Of a stretch of DNA of 64,000 nucleotides, positions 52,947 to 61,605 are shown one piece after another (position 1 is the stretch's first letter; each line of letters opens with the position of its first letter). Origin of the DNA: Oceanobacillus_B kapialis (GTDB lineage Bacteria; Bacillota; Bacilli; Bacillales; Amphibacillaceae). The stretch lies in the NCBI RefSeq assembly GCF_042685265.1, contig NZ_JBHUMX010000041.1. One strand, given 5' to 3'. The notes under the pieces are model-generated. The model ran no database searches. It worked only from the letters and a program-made list of their open reading frames with translations, and was not told the origin of the DNA. The position numbers and the translations under genes were made by a program.

Positions 52947-54635
52947 TTACTCTTTATTCAAAAAATCAGTAACAGCGCCTTTAGACGAACAGGAAACATT
53001 GTGGGCATATTTGCCTAAGATGCCTTTTTTATACAACGGCGGGGCTGTCCAGTTTTTCTTGCGTGCTTCAAGCTCTTCCGCGGTTACTTCCATGCTGATT
53101 TCTTTTTTGTCAGAATCGATGGTGACCATGTCCCCCTCTTGCAAAAATGCGATTGGTCCACCGGATTGCGCTTCTGGGGAAATGTGTCCTACGACTAGGC
53201 CGTGGGTTCCGCCAGAAAATCGGCCATCTGTCAGCAGGGCCACTTTTTCGCCAAGGCCTTTTCCGACTAGGATTGCTGAGATGGAGAGCATTTCTGGCAT
53301 GCCTGGCCCGCCTTTTGGTCCGACATAGCGAATGACCAGTACATCACCTTCGTTAATTTGATTATCCATAACGGCTGCTGTTGCTTCTTTTTCTGTATCA
53401 AACACGCGTGCTGGTCCGATATGTCGCTTGACCTTGACACCGGATAATTTTGCGACAGCACCGCTTGGTGAAAGATTCCCCTTAAGCACGATTAAAGGCC
53501 CGTCCGCCCGTTTCGGATTTGAAAAAGGCATAATAACATCTTGCCCTTCGCTAAGAGACGGAGCTTCCGCCAAATTTTCGGCAATTGTTTTACCAGTTAC
53601 CGTCAGACAATCCCCATGCAGGTAGCCATTTTCATATAATAATTTCATAACGGCTTGGACACCACCAACACGGTGCAAGTCTTGCATGACATATTTTCCA
53701 CTTGGTCTCAGGTCAGCGAGATGTGGTGTTTTTTCCTGGATTCGATTAAAATCATCAATCGTTAAATCTACTTCGATCGCATGTGCGATAGAAAGCAGGT
53801 GCAGGATGGCATTGGTAGAGCCGCCTAGAGCCATCACGACGGTAATGGCATTTTCAAACGCCTCTTTTGTCATAATGTCTTTTGGATAGATTCCTTTTTC
53901 CAGCAAATGATAGACTGCTTGTCCGGCGTCTGCACAATCGTCATGTTTTTCCGCTGATTCAGCTGGATTGGAGGAGCTTCCCGGAAGGCTCATCCCCATC
54001 GCTTCCACTGCTGAGGCCATCGTATTGGCCGTGTACATGCCGCCACACGCGCCAGCACCAGGACATGCGTTACATTCGATGTTATGCAATTCTTTGTCAT
54101 CAATCGCGTTATTATTATGCTTTCCGACTCCTTCAAACACAGAGACAATGTCAATATTTTTTCCGTTATGGCGGCCTGGCGCTATTGTCCCTCCATAAAC
54201 AAATACGGCTGGCACATCAGAATTTGCAATAGCAATCATGCAGCCGGGGATGTTTTTATCACAGGCACCAATCGCCACAAAGCCATCCAGGTTTTCTGCA
54301 CCGACCACTGTTTCGATCGAATCCGCAATCACATCCCGGCTTGGTAAAGAATAGCGCATCCCTTGTGTCCCCATGGAAATACCATCGGAAACCGTAATTG
54401 TATTAAAGATGAGTGGTACCCCACCAGCATCTCTGGCACCTTTTTGACTGCTCCGTGCCAAGTCATCAATATGTATGTTACAAGGCGTTACCTCGCTCCA
54501 TGTACTCGCAATTCCGATCATCGGTTTCTTAAAATCCTCTTCGGTAACACCTACAGCGCGAAGCATTGCTCTGTTTGGTGCTTTCATCGCACCTTCACTA
54601 AAAACATGACTCTTAATTCGCAAATCTTTATCCAT
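52947..54635 (-). CDS. ilvD: Dihydroxy-acid dehydratase
   Basis: 562 residues. Iron-sulfur cysteines are in GACDKNIPGCMIA (about 121-133) and CNACPGAGACGGMYTANTM (about 192-205); C-terminal DGRFSGGTHGLVVGHISPEA. Dehydrates dihydroxy acids to the 2-oxo acid precursors of Val, Ile and Leu. Transcribed separately from ilvB, with its own upstream CodY-like box and terminator. Confidence 0.97.
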   Translation of the reverse strand: MDKDLRIKSHVFSEGAMKAPNRAMLRAVGVTEEDFKKPMIGIASTWSEVTPCNIHIDDLARSSQKGARDAGGVPLIFNTITVSDGISMGTQGMRYSLPSRDVIADSIETVVGAENLDGFVAIGACDKNIPGCMIAIANSDVPAVFVYGGTIAPGRHNGKNIDIVSVFEGVGKHNNNAIDDKELHNIECNACPGAGACGGMYTANTMASAVEAMGMSLPGSSSNPAESAEKHDDCADAGQAVYHLLEKGIYPKDIMTKEAFENAITVVMALGGSTNAILHLLSIAHAIEVDLTIDDFNRIQEKTPHLADLRPSGKYVMQDLHRVGGVQAVMKLLYENGYLHGDCLTVTGKTIAENLAEAPSLSEGQDVIMPFSNPKRADGPLIVLKGNLSPSGAVAKLSGVKVKRHIGPARVFDTEKEATAAVMDNQINEGDVLVIRYVGPKGGPGMPEMLSISAILVGKGLGEKVALLTDGRFSGGTHGLVVGHISPEAQSGGPIAFLQEGDMVTIDSDKKEISMEVTAEELEARKKNWTAPPLYKKGILGKYAHNVSCSSKGAVTDFLNKE

Positions 54636-54673
54636 CTACTATCCCTACCTTTCTTTCGCAACATTATATGCCT

Positions 54674-54688
54674 AATTTTCTAATAGTT
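54674..54688. promoter_or_regulatory. CodY-like box upstream of ilvD
   Basis: AATTTTCTAATAGTT matches the CodY consensus at 12 of 15 positions and lies 39 bp upstream of the ilvD start. Repression of ilvD by CodY is known in B. subtilis. Confidence 0.6.
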
Positions 54689-54871
54689 CAATGTATTTTT
54701 TTAATTTTATATAATTGATCTTTGTAAAACATGGCAAATAAAGCGCTCAAAGGCAATAAAAAATAATAGTATAGATCAAATTAAGTAAAATGTCCTAGTA
54801 GGTTTTAAGAGGGGCAAATCTTCATGCATAATTCCCCTCCTTCTGCCTCATTTTAAAGGAGAGGTGAGTTT

Positions 54872-55348
54872 ATGCTAAATCGTGCGTTGACTTCTGCTTT
54901 AATCGGAATTGGGGCGGCACAATTTTTAAAAGTACCAATCCATTATGCGGAAACAGGACATTGGGATTGGAAGAAAACAATCGGATCAGGTGATATGCCT
55001 AGCTCTCACTCCGCAGCGGTTACTTCCCTTACGACCTATATTGGGATGAAAAACGGCCTTTCCTCGATAGATTTCGGGATCAGCAGCATTTTTGGAATTA
55101 TTGTGATGTATGATGCGATGGGAATTCGTTGGCAGGCAGGTCAGACAGCCATTGCTGTGAATGATTTGTATGAGCAGGTTGAGCATTTTGCGGATAAACA
55201 TCCTGATATTAACTATAAAAAACAGGAAAAAGAACTAAAAGAGATGCTCGGACATATGCCGATTGAAGTGTTGGGTGGTGCTGTATTAGGGGTGGCTGTT
55301 GGGGCTTTAAGTTATTTAGTAGAAAAAAAGAGCAGGAATTCCCCCTAA
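54872..55348 (+). CDS. Divergent PAP2/DUF212 membrane protein (YuiD-like)
   Basis: 158 residues. Motif GDMPSSHSAAVTSLTTYIG (about 46-64) with the phosphatase-like His, followed by MYDAMGIRWQAGQTA; several membrane segments. This family is related to acid phosphatases, activity undetermined. GGAGAGGTG precedes the ATG. Confidence 0.9.
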   Translation: MLNRALTSALIGIGAAQFLKVPIHYAETGHWDWKKTIGSGDMPSSHSAAVTSLTTYIGMKNGLSSIDFGISSIFGIIVMYDAMGIRWQAGQTAIAVNDLYEQVEHFADKHPDINYKKQEKELKEMLGHMPIEVLGGAVLGVAVGALSYLVEKKSRNSP

Positions 55349-55368
55349 TCTTGGAGATGGAATCCTGC
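55332..55368 (-). terminator. Terminator of the aldo/keto reductase gene
   Basis: GCAGGA-TTCC pairs with GGAA-TCCTGC with one bulged base; on the minus strand it is followed by CTCTTTTTTTCT. It overlaps the end of the YuiD-like gene. Confidence 0.75.
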
Positions 55369-55387
55369 CGCTTCACTTCTTTGTCTA

Positions 55388-56215
55388 TTAAGAATAGCTG
55401 TCTGGATTGGTCCCTGCACGATCATTGCAGTCCATTGCATCAATTTTCTGCATTTCTTCTTCTGTTAACGAAAAATCAAAGATAGCTGCATTGCTTGCAA
55501 TACGTTCAGGGTTCGTTGATTTCGGAATAGTGATCACATCATGCTGAATATCCCAGCGCAAAATAATCTGGGCTGCTGTCTTTCCGTACTTCTCGCCGAT
55601 TTCCGTGAGGGTCGGATCATTTAGCAGTTGGCCACGTTTTAACGGCGACCATGCTTCCAACTGGATATTTTGCTCTTTACAGTATGCATGAAGGTCAACC
55701 TGTGCGAGATGTGGATGGTATTCCACTTGGTTGATCACAGGCTTCTCATTTGCCCCAGCCAGTAGCTTTTCAAGATGGTGCTGATGGAAATTGCTGACCC
55801 CTATCGCCCGCACTTTCCCTTCGTGGTACAATTCCTCCATCGCTCTCCATGTTTCTGTATATAAGTCTTTTACGGGCCAATGAATTAAGTACAAATCCAA
55901 ATACTCGAGCCCCAATTTCTCCAAGCTTCTTGCGAAAGCCTGCTTCGTTTCTTCATAACCCTGTTCATCATTCCAAACCTTTGACGTAATGAAAAGATTT
56001 TCACGCGGGATGCCCGATTCTCGTATTGCCTGTCCTACCCCTTCTTCATTATCGTAAAAGGAAGCGGTATCAATGCTGCGATACCCATGCTTAAGTGCCA
56101 CTTTAACTGAGTCTACCACTGTTTTTCCGTCTTCTACTTTATACACCCCAAGGCCAAAACCAGGCATTTTGACACCGTTTGGCAATGTGATTGTATCCTG
56201 TAAGCTTGTAATCAT
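55388..56215 (-). CDS. Aldo/keto reductase (YvgN-like, glyoxal/methylglyoxal reductase type)
   Basis: 275 residues from the ATG at 56215, after GAGGAGGGTG. Close to B. subtilis YvgN along its length: NGVKMPGFGLGVYKVEDG, catalytic Asp/Tyr in SIDTASFYDNEEGVG, Lys in FITSKVWN, His in LYLIHWPVKD, and the NADPH site IPKSTNPERI. Reduces reactive aldehydes with NADPH. Confidence 0.92.
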   Translation of the reverse strand: MITSLQDTITLPNGVKMPGFGLGVYKVEDGKTVVDSVKVALKHGYRSIDTASFYDNEEGVGQAIRESGIPRENLFITSKVWNDEQGYEETKQAFARSLEKLGLEYLDLYLIHWPVKDLYTETWRAMEELYHEGKVRAIGVSNFHQHHLEKLLAGANEKPVINQVEYHPHLAQVDLHAYCKEQNIQLEAWSPLKRGQLLNDPTLTEIGEKYGKTAAQIILRWDIQHDVITIPKSTNPERIASNAAIFDFSLTEEEMQKIDAMDCNDRAGTNPDSYS

Positions 56216-56357
56216 GTACACCCTCCTCAAAATTCTAGTATCTACCCTTTATTGTATAAGAATGAGCCAGAAAATCGCAAACCATTACCGAAGTGTCAAT
56301 CCAAATAAAAAGGGGTATTAAGAAGTTATTAAAACAACTTAGAACATGGAGAGAGCT

Positions 56358-57833
56358 ATGATACAAGAAATCTTCGACTCAAATTTATTTATACTTATCG
56401 TCTCACTTCTACTAATCTGCAGTATTTTGGCAGTTCAATTTTCAGTTAAAGTAAATGCTCCGTCACTACTCTTCTTTATATCGCTAGGGATGCTAGCCGG
56501 CAGTGATATACTTGGAATTATAAATTTTAACAACCCGGAAATCGCACAACTTGTAGGAATGATGGCCCTTGTCATTATTTTGTTTGATGGTGGGATACAG
56601 ACACAATGGAAAACAATTCGGCCAGTAGCTGCCCCCGCAATATCACTTGCGACCATTGGCGTGCTCCTAACAAGTGTGGTGGTTGGTGTTGCTGCATATT
56701 TCTTATTCGACCTGAGTTGGGCGGAGGCTTTCCTTATGGGGGCACTTGTGGGATCCACAGATGCTGCAGCCGTCTTCGCCATGCTAGCAGGTAAAAATAT
56801 TACGAACAGATTGGAAGCTACACTAGAAGGCGAATCAGGTGCCAATGACCCGATGGCAGTTTTTCTTACGACAGCTCTAATTTCTGTGGTCAACCAGGAA
56901 GGGACCGGGCTCATAGGATTTATTGGACAATTTATTTTGCAAATGGGTGGAGGCCTCCTCATCGGTCTATTTATCGGTAAAATTGCCAGTAAGTCACTTT
57001 ATCGAATCCAACTGTCCTCAAGTGGTTTATACCCATTACTTGCGATATCATTCGCCTATCTGGCATATAGCGTAGGCTCTCTTTTAAATGCAAGTGGATT
57101 GTTAGCCGTATACGTGACCGCCATTGTCATTGGGAATTCTGATTTAAAACAGCGCAGTCCCATTCTCCGGTTTAACGAAGGGTTCAGTTGGATTGCGCAA
57201 ATCGGGTTGTTCGTCATTCTTGGGCTATTCGTCGCACCAAGTGATGTATTCAGTTTTGGAATTATCGTTAAAGGACTTTTTCTATCCTTAATCTTAATGT
57301 TTATCGCCCGCCCTGTTGCTGCATTTCTCTCTGTGGCAGGGATGAAGTTTACTATAAAAGAAAAACTATTCTTATCCTGGTCTGGTTTACGTGGGGCAGT
57401 CCCGATCGTATTGGCGCTTTTTCCATTACTTGCAGACCTGGAAAACAGCTCTTTATATTTTAATATCGTGTTCTTTGTTGTGTTAACATCCACCCTTATT
57501 CAAGGAACGACTATTCCCAAAGTTGCTTCCATGCTAGGTTTAGTATCGAAACCAAATACAAACCCAATTTACACGATGGATCTTCTGTCTGTAGGAAAAA
57601 CAGAATTAGAAGTGGCGGAATACCAAATCACAGAACAAAGTAATGCCGCGAATAAGAAAATAAAAGATTTAAATTTTCCTGAAACTGTAAATATAACCTT
57701 AATTTTACGCGAGGGAGACACTGTCCCACCAAGTGGGAATTCAACTTTGAAGCCTGGTGATACCTTATATATGCTCTTGCAGGATGATGAAATGAAGGCT
57801 GTGGAAGAGATTTTGGACGCGGAGGAAAGGTAA
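56358..57833 (+). CDS. CPA1-family K+(Na+)/H+ antiporter (CvrA/NhaP2-like)
   Basis: 491 residues from the ATG at 56358, which has GGAGAGAG upstream; an ATG at 56346 lacks a site. About 12-13 membrane segments; the ion-binding region includes VGSTDAAAVFAML and ESGANDPMAVFLT (about 135-170). A C-terminal cytoplasmic TrkA-C-like domain (about 415-490) probably senses nucleotides. Exchanges cations for protons, useful to salt or alkali tolerant bacteria. Confidence 0.92.
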   Translation: MIQEIFDSNLFILIVSLLLICSILAVQFSVKVNAPSLLFFISLGMLAGSDILGIINFNNPEIAQLVGMMALVIILFDGGIQTQWKTIRPVAAPAISLATIGVLLTSVVVGVAAYFLFDLSWAEAFLMGALVGSTDAAAVFAMLAGKNITNRLEATLEGESGANDPMAVFLTTALISVVNQEGTGLIGFIGQFILQMGGGLLIGLFIGKIASKSLYRIQLSSSGLYPLLAISFAYLAYSVGSLLNASGLLAVYVTAIVIGNSDLKQRSPILRFNEGFSWIAQIGLFVILGLFVAPSDVFSFGIIVKGLFLSLILMFIARPVAAFLSVAGMKFTIKEKLFLSWSGLRGAVPIVLALFPLLADLENSSLYFNIVFFVVLTSTLIQGTTIPKVASMLGLVSKPNTNPIYTMDLLSVGKTELEVAEYQITEQSNAANKKIKDLNFPETVNITLILREGDTVPPSGNSTLKPGDTLYMLLQDDEMKAVEEILDAEER

Positions 57834-57863
57834 AAACGAGATGCCGTTTTCAAACAGCATGTG

Positions 57864-57888
57864 ACCAGTAGGCATTTGTGCTACTGGT
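57864..57888 (+). terminator. Terminator of the antiporter gene
   Basis: ACCAGTAG / CTACTGGT with a 9-nt loop, then TTTTCTTTC. Confidence 0.8.
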
Positions 57889-57938
57889 TTTCTTTCGGCT
57901 TTCTACCTAAAAACATAGCCCTCTCTATAACCGATCTA

Positions 57939-58412
57939 CTATATTTTCTCAGCAAAGTATTCCATTCTTAAAAATTCATATGTACTTCCATTCGTTTCCT
58001 GCATAAATGTCTCCCTATCTTTAAATCCAACATTCCTATAAGCCTTAATCGCTCGCTGATTAAACGTAGCAACAGATAAGGTAATTTTTTCAGGGTGATG
58101 TTTAGTCTGTACAAACCTTAAGCTAGCTTCTAAAAAAGCGTTACCTATCCCTTGGCCAGTTAAATCCGGTCTTAAACCTAAACTAATATTAATCGTTGTA
58201 TCATCATCTTTTTCAACAGCAAAAAAAGCAACCAACTCCTCCCCATTCTTAACAGAAAATATGGAATCGCCACGTGTCTTAGAATCTATAAATTCTTCTA
58301 AGTCCTCTTGATCTGCCTCCATATCATAAAAGGCATACTCGCCATCGTAATGCCATGTGTAGGCATTATGCTCTGCTTCTTCTTGGGTAATGACTTGGAA
58401 ATTGAAGTTCAT
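57939..58412 (-). CDS. GNAT-family N-acetyltransferase
   Basis: 157 residues. Acetyl-CoA motif LGLRPDLTGQGIGNAFLEASL (about 78-98) and RAIKAYRNVGFKDRETF towards the end. Substrate unknown. Preceded by AAGGACGTG. Last gene of a small minus-strand group starting at 59319. Confidence 0.88.
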   Translation of the reverse strand: MNFNFQVITQEEAEHNAYTWHYDGEYAFYDMEADQEDLEEFIDSKTRGDSIFSVKNGEELVAFFAVEKDDDTTINISLGLRPDLTGQGIGNAFLEASLRFVQTKHHPEKITLSVATFNQRAIKAYRNVGFKDRETFMQETNGSTYEFLRMEYFAEKI

Positions 58413-58432
58413 TTGGCTTTCACGTCCTTAAC

Positions 58433-58540
58433 TTACTCTTTTACTTCTTTTACCTGTCTTTTCTGCTTATAGTAAAAAATCAAAAACCCTTGTGTGATAA
58501 AATAAATGCCGACTAGAACTCCTAGCAAATCACGGTACAT
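58433..58540 (-). CDS. Very small membrane protein (35 residues)
   Basis: ATG at 58540 is 3 bp after the stop of the gene before it, so coupling is likely. The product has one hydrophobic segment (LLGVLVGIYFITQGFLIFYY) and a lysine-rich tail, a common plan for small membrane regulators. Only weak TAAGAG precedes the start; coding status is inferred from position and composition. Confidence 0.45.
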   Translation of the reverse strand: MYRDLLGVLVGIYFITQGFLIFYYKQKRQVKEVKE

Positions 58541-58543
58541 CTC

Positions 58544-58717
58544 TTAAGAAATGTTAAAAATAGATTGTGACCATTCTAATAAAAGCCAACCTATTGGAAA
58601 AATGGGTGCGATTGCCAGAGCCGACTTCTTTAAGATTTCTTCTCCCTGCTTGCCCTTTCCTTCTTTTCCCCAGATAAATTTAAACGTGATGCATAATGAA
58701 ATTAAGAATACTGGCAT
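58544..58717 (-). CDS. Small membrane protein of unknown function
   Basis: 57 residues from the ATG at 58717. Two hydrophobic segments flank a charged KEGKGKQGEEILKK stretch. The start is uncertain: GTGGAGGG lies about 35 bp upstream near 58755, close to an in-frame ATA, so the true start may be further out. A longer ATG (58798) would overlap the next gene. Confidence 0.5.
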   Translation of the reverse strand: MPVFLISLCITFKFIWGKEGKGKQGEEILKKSALAIAPIFPIGWLLLEWSQSIFNIS

Positions 58718-58758
58718 AATTAAAAATGTTAGTGCATCTATGCATATCCCTCCACTTT

Positions 58759-59319
58759 TTATGCTTCTGGCGTGCTCTCTCCCCTCACAATCCCACAATA
58801 AACAAGATCCTTAAACCTATTATCTTTTCTGACATGCTCTTTTAATGTACCTTCTTTTTTCATACCAATTTTTTGCAAAACTTTTCCAGAAGCTGAATTT
58901 GTCTTAAAGTAACGTGCAAACACTTTATGGTATTTCTTTTCCTCAAAGGCAAACTGTATCATTGCTTCAGCTGCTTCTGTGGCATACCCATTTCCCCAAT
59001 ATGGCTCGCCAATCCAATACGCTATTTCACCATTTTGATAGGCACTGTTGTTTGATAATGCAATCGTTCCATATATCTGCCCGCTTTCCTTATCGGTAAC
59101 AGCGAATTCATAGAATTTATCTGCCTTGTAATTTTCACGCTGAGGTTCGATCCATACCACGGCATCATTCAGGAAATATGGATGAGGAAGGTGTAACGTA
59201 TTTTTATAAATATTTATGTTGTTGCAAAGACTTGCTACGGTTTCTGCGTCTGCTTTTTCAAAGAGCCTTAGTAGTAATCGTTCTGACGTGATGGTGTGTT
59301 GTTGTGAATCATAACGCAT
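58759..59319 (-). CDS. RimJ/RimL-type GNAT acetyltransferase
   Basis: 186 residues. N-terminal SERLLLRLFEKADAETV, central GEIAYWIGEPYWGNGYATEAAEAMIQFAF and RYFKTNSASGKVLQKIGMKKEG, the pattern of protein or small-molecule N-acetyltransferases of the RimJ/L group. AAAAGGGGGA precedes the ATG. Confidence 0.92.
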   Translation of the reverse strand: MRYDSQQHTITSERLLLRLFEKADAETVASLCNNINIYKNTLHLPHPYFLNDAVVWIEPQRENYKADKFYEFAVTDKESGQIYGTIALSNNSAYQNGEIAYWIGEPYWGNGYATEAAEAMIQFAFEEKKYHKVFARYFKTNSASGKVLQKIGMKKEGTLKEHVRKDNRFKDLVYCGIVRGESTPEA

Positions 59320-59347
59320 GAATATCCCCCTTTTTATCCTGTCCAGC

Positions 59348-59566
59348 CTACTTTAAATAAACTTGTAAGGTAATCTTGTTATTGCCGTATGCCCATACGG
59401 TGTTTTCTATTTGTAAGTTCGAGCTAAATCGCTCCACCCAAACCTGTTTTGCTTGCAACAACGCCGTTAGCTGTGCAGCATTTAACTGTACTTCTTCCGT
59501 TTGCTCTGTTTTTTGAAAGACGAAAACGACACAGACGTGATCTCCCTGATTTTCCGTAATTTCCAT
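59348..59566 (-). CDS. Small protein of unknown function
   Basis: 72 residues, soluble, rich in beta-type stretches (VCVVFVFQK, KITLQVYLK). AAGGAGGC lies at good spacing before the ATG, which supports expression. No family recognised. Confidence 0.6.
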   Translation of the reverse strand: MEITENQGDHVCVVFVFQKTEQTEEVQLNAAQLTALLQAKQVWVERFSSNLQIENTVWAYGNNKITLQVYLK

Positions 59567-59593
59567 TACTTTGCCTCCTTAGACCTACTCCGT

Positions 59594-59905
59594 TTAAACT
59601 TTTTTACCCTTTACCGCGACCATTCCCCACCACACAACGATATAGCAATAGAGTGCAAGTAAATAAATGGCCCAGAGGTCGCCTTGGTCAACGTTCTGCA
59701 TAAAATATGCCAACTCATTTAACCCTTCGACTTTCCCGTTGTTATAGAACATATGTGCAATAGGTATCATGATGGATAGAATAAGAGCAGCGCAGGCTAC
59801 GTTCACCAACCGCTTTTGTCTCATACACCAGATTGCTGTGGCAATTGTTACCAAGAAAAAGCAATAGTACAGCACCCAAAACCAGCTCGGCAGCGTTTCA
59901 CCCAT
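59594..59905 (-). CDS. Small membrane protein of unknown function
   Basis: 103 residues with three membrane segments (about 8-26, 33-55, 75-97) and a polar loop NNGKVEGLNELAYFMQNVDQGD. AAGGGGGCT precedes the ATG. It lies 27 bp upstream of the 72-residue gene and probably shares its transcript. Confidence 0.65.
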   Translation of the reverse strand: MGETLPSWFWVLYYCFFLVTIATAIWCMRQKRLVNVACAALILSIMIPIAHMFYNNGKVEGLNELAYFMQNVDQGDLWAIYLLALYCYIVVWWGMVAVKGKKV

Positions 59906-60060
59906 GGAAGAGCCCCCTTAAAATCGTTCTGCAATATAAGTTTATCATACCATAATTTGTATTTATTTGAAAAATTAAAAATTTGTTATGGTTAGGTTGT
60001 TTTTGTGTTTTTGAGGCGTGATGAGGTGTAGGATAAAATGATAGATGGAGCAGCATTCTT

Positions 60061-60404
60061 GGTTGATTGGGCAGCTATTCTGGTTGATTGTGCTGCCAAC
60101 TCGGTCGATTGCTCGCACTATTGGTTGATTGGGCAGCTATTCTGGTTGATTGACCTGCCAACTCGGTCGATTGCTCTGCACTATTGGTTGATTGCACAAC
60201 TATACTGGTTGATTGACCTGCCAACTCGGTCGATTGCTCTGCACTATTGGTTGATTGGGCAGCTATTCTGGTTGATTGACCTGCCAACTCGGTCGATTGC
60301 TCTGCACTATTGGTTGATTGGGCAGCTATTCTGGTTGATTGACCTACCAACTCGGTCGATTGCTCTGCACTATTGGTTGATTGAACAACTACCTCTGTTG
60401 ATTG
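60061..60404. repeat. 21-bp tandem array 4 (GGTYGATTG core, 17 units)
   Basis: Cores at 60061, 60082 and 60103, then (after 20 bp) every 21 bp from 60123 to 60396. GGTCGATTG occurs at every third unit (60103, 60165, 60228, 60291, 60354). Three spacers follow one another in fixed order (GGCAGCTATTCT, ACCTGCCAACTC, CTCTGCACTATT), giving a clear 63-bp higher-order repeat copied about five times. It lies between two minus-strand genes; the gap 59906-60533 holds nothing else I can name. Confidence 0.93.
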
Positions 60405-60533
60405 CACAACCTCCACGGCCAATCAAATCAACCCGACAGTCAAGGCCCAACCGCTTCCCAATCTAATCAGCCACCCAAACCACCAACACAACTCCCCAAC
60501 AACGAAAAAAGAGAAGCAGTCATCTGCCTCCCT

Positions 60534-60854
60534 TTACTTATGCCGTGCGCTATGCTCGGTTTTGATTAGCGTGCTTTCGGTCTTTGTTTGATCATGCACA
60601 TCGTCATAATAGACGACAACTTTAATATGGTGCGTGACCTGACAGGTGCGTGTGTGGCGCATGAAATTTTTCCAATAAGTAAATTCATGCTCGCCCCCGT
60701 CTACTTTTTCGATATATGTATCCTGCACTTGCCAATTAGGTTCCTTCTTTTCTTCTACTGGGCTTGTCGACCCATCATCGAGTTCTGCAAACGCGAGCTC
60801 CCCATTAAATAAAATAAACAGGATGCCTGCTAGCATTATGCTTCGTTTCCACAT
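60534..60854 (-). CDS. Secreted small protein of unknown function
   Basis: 106 residues with a signal peptide (MWKRSIMLAGILFILFNGEL, cleavage about residue 23 after AFA). The mature part is polar, with several His and aromatic residues and one Cys. GGGCTGATA precedes the ATG. No family recognised. Confidence 0.65.
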   Translation of the reverse strand: MWKRSIMLAGILFILFNGELAFAELDDGSTSPVEEKKEPNWQVQDTYIEKVDGGEHEFTYWKNFMRHTRTCQVTHHIKVVVYYDDVHDQTKTESTLIKTEHSARHK

Positions 60855-60921
60855 ATTATCAGCCCTTTTGAAAATTTCAATTAGGCTTAGTTATTTCCTG
60901 ACAGTCGGAAAACATACATGA

Positions 60922-61605
60922 TTATTCGAAAAGGCCGTATTTGGTTTTAAAACGTTGGATGATTTTTATCCAAGCATTACTAAATAGCAGGAGGAAAAAG
61001 ACATTGGAAAGCGCATGGGCCAGATCAAAATAAAAGCTTGCACTATAATAAATGAGAATCTCTTCCCAGCTTATTTGATTGATCATGCTGACGACGAACC
61101 AGAGATTCATAAACCAGCCGAATAAAAATCCAACCACAAATCCATAAGAACATCTTCCTAGCATGCTTTTCATAAACCGTGTATTCCGCAGCAACCCAGC
61201 CATTAAGCCAATCATTCCCCAAGCATACATTTGCCAAGGTGTCCAAGGTCCCTGTCCTAAAAATAGATTGGAGACAATTGCAGCTAATACGCCAATAACA
61301 AAACCACTTTGTGGTCCTAGTACAAGTGCTGCGGCGATAATAACAAATGTGGTTGGTTGCACACTTGGTAACGAAGCAAATGGTACGCGACTAACGGCAG
61401 CAATCGCACCAAGAATTGCCAGCATGACAAGCTCCCGACTTGAGAGTTTTTGTCTGGAAAAACGGTACATAAATGGAATAAAGGAGGCTGCCATGATCAG
61501 AATGCTAACAAGCATATAATGTTCAGAGATCACCAGTGGAAAACAAATGAGCACTAGCAACACAGCAAAACTTATGATAATTAGAATTCTTCTTGAATAC
61601 GCCAA
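60922..61605 (-). CDS. ECF transporter S component (CbrT-like)
   Basis: About 227 residues from the TTG at 61605, preceded by AGAGGAGC; the first ATG (61659) would overlap the ATPase gene by 79 bp. Six or more membrane segments. The middle carries VIIAAALVLGPQSGFVIGVLAAIVSNLF followed by GQGPWTPWQMYAWG, a signature I associate with cobalamin-type (CbrT) S components. It would bind the vitamin and dock on the T/ATPase module encoded upstream. Substrate is inferred. Confidence 0.8.
   Translation of the reverse strand: MAYSRRILIIISFAVLLVLICFPLVISEHYMLVSILIMAASFIPFMYRFSRQKLSSRELVMLAILGAIAAVSRVPFASLPSVQPTTFVIIAAALVLGPQSGFVIGVLAAIVSNLFLGQGPWTPWQMYAWGMIGLMAGLLRNTRFMKSMLGRCSYGFVVGFLFGWFMNLWFVVSMINQISWEEILIYYSASFYFDLAHALSNVFFLLLFSNAWIKIIQRFKTKYGLFE

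Noticed and set aside
52189..53328. ORFs across array 3
   Set aside because: Four overlapping frames on both strands are open at once; only one could be real and none has a ribosome site or known domain.
15562..60404. CRISPR arrays
   Set aside because: The constant part is 9 bp and the variable part 12 bp, the spacers recur, and no cas genes are present.
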